This document shows positions 1 to 11,569 of a stretch of 64,000 nucleotides of DNA, one piece after another. Position 1 is the first letter of the stretch. Each line of letters begins with the position of its first letter. Source of the DNA: Rutidosis leptorrhynchoides (lineage: Eukaryota; Streptophyta; Magnoliopsida; Asterales; Asteraceae); the NCBI RefSeq assembly GCF_046630445.1, contig NC_092333.1:333137501-333201500 (forward strand). Reading direction: 5' to 3'. The translations under genes were made by a program, and so were the position numbers. The notes beneath the pieces were generated by a model. That model was not told where the DNA came from. It did not search any database and saw only the letters and a list, made by a program, of their open reading frames with translations.

Positions 1-823
1 TTGAACTTGTTTTCGTGTCATGATTCTGCTTCAAGAACTTCGAGCCATCCAAGGATCCATTGAAGCTAGATCCATTTTTCTATTTTCCAGTAGGTTTATC
101 CAAGGAACTTAAGGTAGTAATGATGTTCATAACATCATTCGATTCATACATATAAAGCTATCTTATTCGAAGGTTTAAACTTGTAATCACTAGAACATAG
201 TTTAGTTAATTCTAAACTTGTTCGCAAACAAAAGTTAATCCTTCTAACTTGACTTTTAAAATCAACAAAACACATGTTCTATATCTATATGATATGCTAA
301 CTTAATGATTTAAAACCTGGAAACACGAAAAACACCGTAAAACCGGATTTACGCCGTCGTAGTAACACCGCGGGCTGTTTTGGGTTAGTTAATTAAAAAC
401 TATGATAAACTTTGATTTAAAAGTTGTTATTCTGAGAAAATAATTTTTATTATGAACATGAAACTATATTCAAAAATTATGGTTAAACTCAAAGTGGAAG
501 TATGTTTTCTAAAATGGTCATCTAGACGTCGTTCTTTCGACTGAAATGACTACCTTTACAAAAATGACTTGTAACTTATTTTTCCGACTATAAACCTATA
601 CTTTTTATGTTTAGATTCATAAAATAGAGTTCAATATGAAACCATAGCAATTTGATTCACTCAAAACGGATTTAAAATGAAGAAGTTATGGGTAAAACAA
701 GATTGGATAATTTTTCTCATTTTAGCTACGTGAAAATTGGTAACAAATCTATTCCAACCATAACTTAATCAACTTGTATTGTATATTATGTAATCTTGAG
801 ATACCATAGACACGTATACAATG
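1..823 (+). repeat. 5' LTR of element A, left part
   Basis: The segment aligns without length change to 24,068-24,890 of the 3' LTR. It carries A-type variants, for example GGAACTTAAGG where B-type LTRs have GGAAATTAAGG. It ends in CAATG (819-823), the left target duplication of nested element B. Confidence 0.9.
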
Positions 824-3800
824 TGTAGTGACCCGAACTTTTCCATGTTTATATATATAAATTGAGATTGATATTTACATGATTAAATGTTTCCAACATG
901 TTAAGCAATCAAACTTGTTAAGACTTGATTAATTGAAATATGTTTCATATAGACAATTGACCACCCAAGTTGACCGGTGATTCACGAACGTTAAAACTTG
1001 TAAAAACTATATGATGACATATATATGGATATATATATATAGTTAACATGATACTATGATAAGTAAACATATCATTAAGTATATTAACAATGAACTACAT
1101 ATGTAAAAACAAGACTACTAACTTAATGATTTTTAAACGAGACATATATGTAACGATTATCGTTGTAAAGACATTTAATGTATATATATCATATTAAGAG
1201 ATATTCATACATGATAATATCATGATAATATAATAATTTAAAATCTCATTTGATATTATAAACATTGGGTTAACAACATTTAACAAGATCGTTAACCTAA
1301 AGGTTTCAAAACAACACTTACATGTAACGACTAACGATGACTTAACAACTCAGTTAAAATGTATATACATGTAGTGTTTTAATATGTATTTATACAATTT
1401 TGAAAGACTTCAATACACTTATCAAAATACTTCTACTTAACAAAAATGCTTACAATTACATCCTCGTTCAGTTTCATCAACAATTCTACCCGTATGCACC
1501 CGTATTCGTACTCGTACAATACACAGCTTTTAGATGTATGTACTATTGGTATATAAACTCCAATGAACAGCTCTTAGCAGCCCATGTGAGTCACCTAACA
1601 CATGTGGGAACCATCATTTGGCAACTAGCATGAAATATCTCATAAAATTACAAAAATATGAGTAATCATTCATGACTTATTTACATGAAAACAAAATTAC
1701 ATATCCTTTATATCTAATCCATACACCAACAACCAAAAACACCTACAAACACTTTCATTCTTCAATTTTCTTCATCTAATTGATCTCTCTCAAGTTCTAT
1801 CTTCAAGTTCTAAGTGTTCTTCATAAATTCCAAAAGTTCTAGTTTCATAAAATCAAGAATACTTTCAAGTTTGCTAGCTCACTTCCAATCTTGTAAGGTG
1901 ATCATACAACCTCAAGAAATCTTTGTTTCTTACAGTAGGTTATCATTCTAATACAAGATAATAATCATATTCAAACTTTGGTTCAATTTCTATAACTATA
2001 ACAATCTTATTTCAAGTGATGATCTTACTTGAACTTGTTTTCGTGTCATGATTCTGCTTCAAGAATTTCGAGCCATCCAAGGATCCATTGAAGCTAGATC
2101 CATTTTTCTCTTTTCCAGTAGGTTTATCCAAGGAAATTAAGGTAGTAATGATGTTCATAACATCATTCGATTCATAGATATAAAGCTATCTTATTCGAAG
2201 GTTTAAACTTGTAATCACTAGAACATAGTTTAGTTAATTCTAAACTTGTTCGCAAACAAAAGTTAATCCTTCTAACTTGACTTTTAAAATCAACTAAAGA
2301 CATGTTATATATCTATATGATATGCTAACTTAATGATTTAAAACCTGGAAACACGAAAAACACCGTAAAACCGGATTTACGCCGTCGTAGTAACACCGCG
2401 GGCTGTTTTGGGTTAGTTAATTAAAAACTATGATAAACTTTGATTTAAAAGTTGTTATTCTGAGAAAATGATTTTTATTATGAACATGAAACTATATCCA
2501 AAAATTATGGTTAAACTCAAAGTGGAAGTATGTTTTCTAAAATGGTCATCTAGACGTCGTTCTTTCGACTGAAATGACTACCTTTACAAAAACAACTTGT
2601 AACTTATTTTTCCGACTATAAACCTATACTTTTTCTATTTAGATTCATAAAATAGAGTTCAATATGAAACCATAGCAATTTTATTCACTTAAAACGGATT
2701 TAAAATGAAGAAGTTATGGGTAAAACAAGATTGGATAATTTTTCTCATTTTAGCTACGTGAAAATTGGTAACAAATCTATTCCAACCATAACTTAATCAA
2801 CTTGTATTGTATATTATGTAATCTTGAGATACCATAGACACGTATACAATGTTTTGACCTATCATGTCGACACATCTATATATATTTCGGAACAACCGTA
2901 GACACTCTATATGTGAATGTTGGAGTTAGCTATACAGGGTTGAGGTTGATTCCAAAATATATATAGTTTGAGTTGTGATCAATACTGAGATACGTATACA
3001 CTGGGTCGTGGATTGATTCAAGATAATATTTATCGATTTATTTCTGTACATCTAACTGTGGACAACTAGTTGTAGGTTACTAACGAGGACAGCTGACTTA
3101 ATAAACTTAAAACATCAAAATATATTAAAAGTGTTGTAAATATATTTTGAACATACTTTGATATATATGTATATATTGTTATAGGTTCGTGAATCAACCA
3201 GTGGCCAAGTCTTACTTCCCGACGAAGTAAAAAATCTGTGAAAGTGAGTTATAGTCCCACTTTTAAAATCTAATATTTTTGGGATGAGAATACATGCAGG
3301 TTTTATAAATGATTTACAAAATAGACACAAGTACGTGAAACTACATTCTATGGTTGAATTATTGAAATCGAATATGCCCCTTTTTATTAAGTCTGGTAAT
3401 CTAAGAATTAGGGAACAGACACCCTAATTGACGCGAATCCTAAAGATAGATCTATCGGGCCCAACAAGCCCCATCCAAAGTACCGATGCTTTAGTACTTC
3501 GAAATTTATATCATATCCGAAGGGTGTCCCGGAATGATGGGGATATTCTTATATATGCATCTTGTTAATGTCGATTACCAGGTGTTCACCATATGAATGA
3601 CTTTTATCTCTATGTATGGGATGTGTATTGAAATATGAAATCTTGTGGTCTATTATTATGATTTGATATATATAGGTTAAACCTATAACTCACCAACATT
3701 TTTGTTGACGTTTTAAACATGTTTATTCTCAGGTGATTATTAAGAGATTCCGGTGTCGCATACTTAAATAAGGACGAGATTTGGAGTCCATGCTTGTATG

Positions 3801-4075
3801 ATATTGTGTAAAAACTGCATTCAAGAAACTTATTTTGTTGTAACATATTTGTATTGTAAACCATTATGTAATGGTCTTGTGTAAACAGGATATTTTAGAT
3901 TATCATTATTTGATAATCTACGTAAAGCTTTTTAAACCTTTATTGATGAAATAAAGGTTATGGTTTGTTTTAAAATGAATGCAGTCTTTGAAAAACGTCT
4001 CATATAGAGGTCAAAACCTCGCAACGAAATCAATTAATATGGAACGTTTTTAATCAATAAGAACGGGACATTTCA
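824..4075 (+). repeat. 5' LTR of element B
   Basis: A 3,252-bp LTR with TG...CA ends (TGTAGTGACC / GGGACATTTCA). It matches 11,570-14,821 closely, sharing variants such as GAACAGCTC and GGTCTTGTGTAAACAGGAT. The leader with a primer-site-like TGGTATC follows at once. Confidence 0.92.
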
Positions 4076-4284
4076 GTTGGTATCCGAGCGTTGGTCTTAG
4101 AGAACCAGAAAATTTGCATTAGTGTGTCTTATCGAGTTTGTTAGGATGCATTAGTGAGTCTGGACTTCGACCGTGTTTTCTTTAAAAATGATTGCTTAAC
4201 ATTTTTGTTGGAAACTATATATTTTTAACATATGAATATTATGTGATATATTAATCTCTTAACGTGTTTGATATTATGTGATAG
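4076..4284 (+). other. Leader of element B with primer-site-like motif
   Basis: The LTR is followed directly by GTTGGTATCCGAGCG, a variant of the tRNA-Met primer site TGGTATCAGAGC. The rest is untranslated leader that matches 16,281-16,488 of element A. Copy B has only one primer-like motif, whereas A has two, 229 bp apart. Confidence 0.7.
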
Positions 4285-4806
4285 ATGTCTACCTCTAGAA
4301 CAAGTTCCATTGACTCACCTAATAATAATGAAGAGTCAAATGTAAATTGGAATGATTCGTGGACTGATTCACAAGTTCCCGAAGAGGAACCGGAAGAAGA
4401 GTCGGAACCGGAAGAAGAATCGGAACCGGAAGAAGAAATAGAACCGGTGGGGGAAATAATAAAACGGTTAAGTAAAAGAGAATCCTCAACCAACCGACCA
4501 AGGTTAATTATGGTCAATGGTGTTTCCGCCAAGGAAGCAAAATATTGGGAGGATTACCAATTCTCCGATGAATCGGATTCCGACGAGAATTCCGATGATG
4601 TTATAGAAATTACCCCAACTGAATTTAAAAATGCAAAAGAAAATAATAAGGGAAAGGGCATAAAAATAGAGAAATCTAATTCCAACCCCGATGAACTTTA
4701 TATGTATCGTCAACCCCCGAAGTCCTTAAGTTGTAACAATGACCCGGGAACCTCTAAACCACCAGGTTTTTCTAAACCAAGAATGCCTTCGTTCGGGAAC
4801 CTCTAA
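4285..4806 (+). pseudogene. Acidic disordered-protein frame of element B
   Basis: This is the counterpart of the acidic frame of element A (16,489-17,085). It starts MSTSRTSSIDSPNNNEESN, then has a run of glutamate-rich repeats (EEES-EPEEES), a basic patch (KRLSKRESS) and a Ser/Asp-rich stretch. No known domain is visible. It lies between the 5' LTR and gag, where simple chromoviruses have only leader. It is treated as a relic because the whole element is broken; its tail differs from that of copy A. Confidence 0.6.
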
Positions 4807-4811
4807 ACCAC

Positions 4812-5351
4812 TTGGTTTATAAAAGGCTTTCGTTCGAAAGATGGGGGATATCACATTGGGAAATCCATAAGTTACGATGTGTTTACTTTGACGCATATAT
4901 TGCGGGGAACCCAAATGCTATTTTACGCAACGGGTTAAGAAATTATTTTGACTCAGTATATCCGAATATAGGACTTCGTGATTTAGAAAAAGCGGCTAAC
5001 ATGCAACATAAAGAAGCATGTTATGCTTACGGGTTAGTAATGTTCGCTTCTCACCAAAGTGAGAACAAGAACATCGGGCTACAACTATTAAACAAAACGT
5101 TCCCACAAGTAACGGAGTCGGTAATTGGGGTAAGAAATGAGGTTTTTAGGTTATTACGAGACTGTTGGTCATTACGTAACCCTCGTCCCTTTGACGATGT
5201 TACAACACGCTGTCTTATCAATGGCCATAACGGTTATGTTCCACAAGACCAAGGATGGGAAGTAGTCCTAGTAAAACCAGAATGCATGACTTGTTTCTGG
5301 ACGTATGAATTACGTGTCTTTATTGCCTTTGCTGAACGACTTGTGTACTAG
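4812..5351 (+). pseudogene. F-box-family protein relic of element B
   Basis: The residues match the C-terminal three quarters of the F-box protein of element A (17,223-17,855). They include the segment with GLRDLEKAANMQHKEACYAYG, which resembles a Sel1/TPR-like helix pair, and the C-terminal region with CMTCFWTYELRVF. The F-box itself is not intact here, so this copy is broken. It is useful as a second family member, showing that the cargo gene was carried by the common ancestor of A and B. Confidence 0.75.
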
Positions 5352-5536
5352 CTAGAATTATCTTCACAACTATCTTGTATCAAAGTTATTGTGTGCTATA
5401 TTTCATGCTTTATGTAAAATAAGCGGTATTGTAAGTTTGTAAAATATTGTATAAAAGTTTGAACGTGAAATATTATTACAATCAGTTTTTCATATAGAAT
5501 TGTAGTAGTTGAATTGTATATTAGCTACTAAGTATG

Positions 5537-5561
5537 AACTTAACGGGTAGGTACTACCCGA
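5537..5561 (+). other. Internal copy of the 3' PPT-like motif, in a hairpin (B)
   Basis: TTAACGGGTAGGTA (5,540-5,553) is identical to the motif that abuts the 3' LTR of element A. Here it continues into CTACCCG, forming the hairpin CGGGTAG-GTA-CTACCCG. It lies between the F-box relic and gag. Confidence 0.7.
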
Positions 5562-5692
5562 ATTTAAACTTATAAAACGCTAATATGAAGAAAAAGCTTT
5601 TATAAATGAGTTCATATTATGCTACGAAATACTATTAACTACTCTTGATATTCTGTATGATTAACTTGTTCCATTTGACTATTTTGAAGGAA

Positions 5693-6532
5693 ATGGCACC
5701 GACTACTCGACACACCGTGAATATGAATGAAGAGGAATTCCGTACTTTTCTAGCTTCAAACATAGCCGCAGTACAGGCTGCGCTACATACCAACAATAAC
5801 CTTGGATCTGGCAGTACAGGAAATCGTGTAGGATGCACCTACAAAGAATTCACTGCCTGCAAACCTTTGGAATTTGATGGAACCGAAGGACCGATCGGAT
5901 TGAAACGGTGGACCGAGAAGGTCGAATCGGTGTTTGCCATAAGTAAATGTACTGAAGAGGACAAAGTGAAGTACGCTACGCATACCTTCACAGGTTCTGC
6001 GTTAACATGGTGGAATACCTATCTAGAGCAAGTGGGATAAGACGATGCGTACGCACTACTGTGGTCAGCATTAAAGCACTTGATGAACGAGAAGTACCGT
6101 CCTAGAACCGAGGTCAATAAGCTCAAGACAGAACTTAGAGGGTTACGAACCCAAGGATTTGATATTACCCCGTACGAAAGACTATTCACAGAATTGTGCC
6201 TATTGTGTCCGGGAGCATTCGAAGATGAGGAAGAGAAGATCGACGCGTTTGTGAAAGGATTACCGGAAAGAATCCAAGAAGATATAAGTTCACACGAGCC
6301 CGCCTCCATACAACAGGCATGTAGAATGGCTCACAAACTAGTGAACCAGATTGAAGAAAGAATTAAAGAACAGACTGCTGAAGAGGCCAATGTGAAGCAA
6401 GTCAAAAGAAAGTGAGAGGAAAACGGTGATAAGAATCACCAATACAACAACAACAGCAATTACAACAATAATCGCAACAATTATCCCAACAATCGCAATA
6501 TCAATCGCAACTACAACAAACGGCCCAACAAT

Positions 6533-6563
<31 letters not shown>

Positions 6564-6915
6564 GCAACTACAACAATCATCCCAATAACAATAATAACCG
6601 CAATAACAACAACAATCAGAAGCAGCTATGCCAAAGGTGTGAAAAGTATCACTCGGGGTTCTGCACCAAATTTTGCAACAAGTGTAAAAGAAATGGTCAT
6701 AGCACGGCGAAGTGTGAGGTCTACGGACCAGGGGTTAATAGAACGAAAGGAACAAATGGTGTCGGAACGAGTAATGGCGGAGCAAGTAGTGTCGGAGCAA
6801 GCTATGCCAATGTAATTTGTTATAAATGTGGAAAACCGGGCCACATTATTAGAAATTGCCCGAACCAGGAGAACACGAATGGACAAGCCCACGGAAGAGT
6901 TTTCAATATTAATGT
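5693..6915 (+). pseudogene. gag region of element B
   Basis: The start MAPTTRHTVNMNEEEF is followed by a Retrotrans_gag capsid segment (LEFDGTEGPIGLKRWTEK; ALTWWNTYLEQV). Then come a long asparagine-rich tract encoded by CAA/AAC repeats and zinc knuckles with the CX2CX4HX4C pattern (CYKCGKPGHIIRNC). It corresponds to 18,248-19,455 of element A. The region is broken and treated as a fossil. Confidence 0.85.
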
Positions 6916-9900
6916 GGCAGAGGCACAAGAAGACCCGGAGCTTGTTACGGGTACGTTTCTTATTGACAATAAATCTGCTTACGTTTTATTTGATTCGGGT
7001 GCGGATAGAAGCTATATGAGTAGAGATTTTTGTGCTAAATTAAGTTGTCCATTGACGCCTTTGGATAGTAAATTTTTACTCGAATTAGCAAATGGTAAAT
7101 TAATTTCAGCAGATAATATATGTCGGAATCGAGAAATTAAACTGGTTAGCGAAACATTTAAGATTGATTTGATACCAGTAGAGTTAGGGAGTTTTGATGT
7201 GATAATCGGTATGGACTGGTTGAAAGAAGTGAAAGCAGAGATCGTTTGTTACAAAAATGCAATTCGCATTATACGAGAAAAAGGAAAACCCTTAATGGTG
7301 TACGGAGAAAAGGGCAACACGAAGCTACATCTTATTAGTAATTTGAAGGCACAAAAACTAATAAGAAAAGGTTGCTATGCTGTTCTAGCACACGTCGAGA
7401 AAGTATAAACTGAAGAAAAGAGCATCAATGATGTTCCCATTGCAAAAGAATTTCCCGATGTATTTCCGAAATAATTACCGGGATTACCCCCACATCGATC
7501 CGTTGAATTTCAAATAGATCTTGTACCAGGAGCTGCACCAGTAGCTCGTGCTCCTTACAGACTCGCACCCAGCGAGATGAAAGAACTACAAAGCCAATTA
7601 CAAGAACTTTTAGAGCGTGGTTTCATTCGACCAAGCACATCACCGTGGGGAGCTCCTGTTTTGTTTGTCAAGAAGAAAGATGGTACATTCAGGTTGTGTA
7701 TCGACTACCGAGAGTTGAACAAACTTACCATCAAGAACCGCTACCCACTACCGAGAATCGACGACTTATTTGATCAACTACAAGGCTCGTCTGTTTATTC
7801 AAAGATTGACTTACGTTCCGGGTATCATCAAATGCGGGTGAAAGAAGATGATATTCCAAAGACTGCTTTCAGAACACGTTACGGTCATTACGAGTTTATG
7901 GTCATGCCGTTTGGTTTAACTAATGCACCAGCTGTGTTCATGGACCTTATGAACCGAGTGTGTGGACCATACCTTGACAAGTTTGTCATTGTTTTCATTG
8001 ATGACATACTTATTTACTCAAAGAATGACCAAGAACACGGTGAACATTTGAGAAAGGTGTTAGAAGTATTGAGGAAGGAAGAATTGTACGCTAAGTTTTC
8101 AAAGTGTGCATTTTGGTTGGAAGAAGTTCAATTCCTCGGTCACATAGTGAACAAAGAAGGTATTAAGGTGGATCCGGCAAAGATAGAAACTGTTGAAAAG
8201 TGGGAAACCCCGAAAACTACGAAACACATACGCCAGTTTTTAGGACTAGCTGGTTACTACAGAAGGTCCATCCAAGACTTTTCCAGAATAGCAAAACCCT
8301 TGACTGCATTAACGCATAAAGGGAAGAAATTTGAATGGAATGATGAACAAGAGAAAGCGTTTCAGTTATTGAAGAAAAAGCTAACTACGGCACCTATATT
8401 GTCATTGCCTGAAGGGAATGATGATTTTGTGATTTATTGTGACGCATCAAAGCAAGGTCTCGGTTGTGTATTAATGCAACGAACGAAGGTGATTGCTTAT
8501 GCGTCTAGACAATTGAAGATTCACGAACAAAATTATACGACGCATGATTTGGAATTAGGCGCGGTTGTTTTTGCATTAAAGACTTGGAGGCACTACTTAT
8601 ATGGGGTCAAAAGTATTATATATACCGACCATAAAAGTCTTCAACACATATTTAATCAGAAACAACTGAATATGAGGCAGCGTAGGTGGATTGAATTATT
8701 GAATGATTACGACTTTGAGATTCGTTACCACCCGGGGAAGGCAAATGTGGTAGCCGATGCCTTGAGCAGGAAGGACAGAGAACCCATTCGAGTAAAATCT
8801 ATGAATATAATGATTCATAATAACCTTACTACTCAAATAAAGGAGGCGCAACAAGGAGTTTTAAAAGAGGGAAATTTAAAGGATGAAATACCCAAAGGAT
8901 CGGAGAAGCATCTTAATATTCGGGAAGACGGAACCCGGTATAGGGCTGAAAGGATTTGGGTACCAAAATTTGGAGATATGAGAGAAATGGTACTTAGAGA
9001 AGCTCATAAAACCAGATACTCAATACATCCTGGAACGGGGAAGATGTACAAGGATCTCAAGAAACATTTTTGGTGGCCGGGTATGAAAGCCGATGTTGCT
9101 AAATACATAGGAGAATGTTTGACGTGTTCTAAGGTCAAAGCTGAGCATCAGAAACCATCAGGTCTACTTCAACAACCCGAAATCCCAAAATGGAAATGGG
9201 AAAACATTACCATGGATTTCATCACTAAATTGCCAAGGACTGCAAGTGGTTTTGATACTATTTGGGTAATAGTTGATAGTCTCACCAAATCAGCACACTT
9301 CCTGCCAATAAGAGAAGATGACAAGATGGAGAAATTAGCACGACTGTATTTGAAGGAAGTCGTCTCCAGACATGGAATACCAATCTCTATTATCTCTGAT
9401 AGGGATGGTAGATTTATTTCAAGATTCTGGCAGACATTACAGCAAGCATTAGGAACTCGTCTAGACATGAGTACTGCCTATCATCCACAAACTGATGGGC
9501 AGAGCGAAAGGACGATACAAACGCTTGAAGCCATGCTACGAGCATGTGTTATTGATTTTGGAAACAGTTGGGATCGACACCTACCGTTAGCAGAATTTTC
9601 CTACAACAACAGCTACCATTCAAGCATTGAGATGGCGCCGTTTGAAGCACTTTATGGTAGAAAGTGCAGGTCTCCGATTTGTTGGAATGAAGTGGGGGAT
9701 AGACAGATTACGGGTCCGGAGATTATACAAGAAACTACCGAGAAGATCATCCAAATTCAACAACGGTTGAAAACCGCCCAAAGTCGACAAAAGAGCTACG
9801 CTGACATTAAAAGAAAAGATATAGAATTTGAAATTGGAGAGATGGTCATGCTTAAAGTTGCACCTTGGAAAGGCGTTGTTCGATTTGGTAAACGAGGGAA

Positions 9901-10138
9901 ATTAAATCCAAGGTATATTGGACCATTCAAGATTATTGATCGTGTCGGACCAGTAGCTTACTGACTTGAGTTACCTCAACAACTCGCGGCTGTACATAAC
10001 ACTTTCCACGTCTCGAATTTGAAGAAATGTTTTGCTAAAGAAGATATCACTATTCCGTTAGATGAAATCCAAATCAACGAAAAACTCCAATTCATCGAAG
10101 AACCCGTCGAAATAATGGATCGTGAGGTTAAAAGACTT
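6916..10138 (+). pseudogene. pol region of element B
   Basis: Domains in order are: aspartic protease with DSGA in LFDSGADRSYMS; reverse transcriptase with [13 protein letters not shown] and [11 protein letters not shown]; RNase H with [13 protein letters not shown]; integrase with a zinc-binding segment ([11 protein letters not shown]) and the D,D,E core ([29 protein letters not shown]); and the beginning of the C-terminal chromodomain region. The domain order and motifs are those of Tekay-type chromoviruses. It is broken in a few places. At its right end the internal sequence runs straight into the middle of an A-type LTR. Confidence 0.88.
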
Positions 10139-11569
10139 ATCAAAATACTTCTACTTAACAAAAATGCTTACAATTACATCCTCGTTCAGTTTCATCAACA
10201 ATTCTACTCGTATGCACCCGTATTCGTACTCGTACAATACACAGCTTTTAGATGTATGTACTATTGGTATATACACTCCAATGATCAGCTCTTAGCAGCC
10301 CATGTGAGTCACCTAACACATGTAGGAACCATCATTTGGCAACTAGCATGAAATATCTCATAAAATTACAAAAATATGAGTAATCATTCATGACTTATTT
10401 ACATGAAAACAAAATTACATATCCTTTATATCTAATCCATACACCAACGACCAAAAACACCTACAAACACTTTCATTCTTCAATTTTCTTCATCTAATTG
10501 ATCTCTCTCAAGTTCTATCTTCAAGTTCTAAGTGTTCTTCATAAATTCCAAAAGTTCTAGTTTCATAAAATCAAGAATACTTTCAAGTTTGCTAGCTTAC
10601 TTCCAATCTTGTAAGGTGATCATCCAACCTCAAGAAATCTTTGTTTCTTACAGTAGGTTATCATTCTAATACAAGGTAATAATCATATTCAAACTTTGGT
10701 TCAATTTCTATAACTATAACAATCTTATTTCAAGTGATGATCTTACTTGAACTTGTTTTCGTGTCATGATTCTGCTTCAAGAACTTCGAGCCATCCAAGG
10801 ATCCATTGAAGCTAGATCCATTTTTCTCTTTTCCAGTAGGTTTATCCAAGGAACTTAAGGTAGTAATGATGTTCATAACATCATTCCATTCATACATATA
10901 AAGCTATCTTATTCGAAGGTTTAAACTTGTAATCACTAGAACATAGTTTAGTTAATTCTAAACTTGTTCGCAAACAAAAGTTAATCCTTATAACTTGACT
11001 TTTAAAATTAACAAAACACATGTTCTATATCTATATGATATGCTAACTTAATGATTTAAAACCTGGAAACACGAAAAACACCGTAAAACCGGATTTACGC
11101 CGTCGTAGTAACACCGCGGGCTGTTTTGGGTTAGTTAATTAAAAACTATGATAAACTTTGATTTAAAAGTTGTTATTCTGAGAAAATGATTTTTATTATG
11201 AACATGAAACTATATCCAAAAATTATGGTTAAACTCAAAGTGGAAGTATGTTTTCTAAAATGGTCATCTAGACGTCGTTCTTTCGACTGAAATGACTACC
11301 TTTACAAAAACGACTTGTAACTTATTTTTCCGACTATAAACCTATACTTTTTATGTTTAGATTCATAAAATAGAGTTCAATATGAAACCATAGCAATTTG
11401 ATTCACTCAAAACGGATTTAAAATGAAGAAGTTATGGGTAAAACAAGATTGGATAATTTTTCTCATTTTAGCTACGTGAAAATTGGTAACAAATCTATTC
11501 CAACCATAACTTAATCAACTTGTATTGTATATTATGTAATCTTGAGATACCATAGACACGTATACAATG
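10139..11569 (+). repeat. Extra A-type LTR segment inside element B
   Basis: This aligns with 23,460-24,890 of A's 3' LTR and ends in CAATG (11,565-11,569), the same insertion-site flank as 819-823. A-type variants are present (GATCAGCTC, GGAACTTAAGG), although it sits between B's internal region and B's 3' LTR. It therefore duplicates the left junction of the B insertion. The likely cause is unequal or illegitimate recombination between two copies of the nest. Confidence 0.8.

Noticed and set aside
1400-1633. 77-codon frame (MKDFNTLIKILLL...), repeated near 10,118, 12,144 and 23,439
   Set aside because: It lies in the LTRs, and its recurrence only reflects the near-identical LTR copies. There are no coding features or domain.
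3610-3864. 84-93 codon frames on the - strand in each chromovirus LTR
   Set aside because: They are again shared only because the LTRs are copies; no start context or protein family, and they run against the element.
6426-6815. Frames rich in Thr/Ile (+) and Val (-) over the gag asparagine tract, also at 18,845-19,361
   Set aside because: They are shadow frames of the CAA/AAC repeats that encode the asparagine-rich part of gag.
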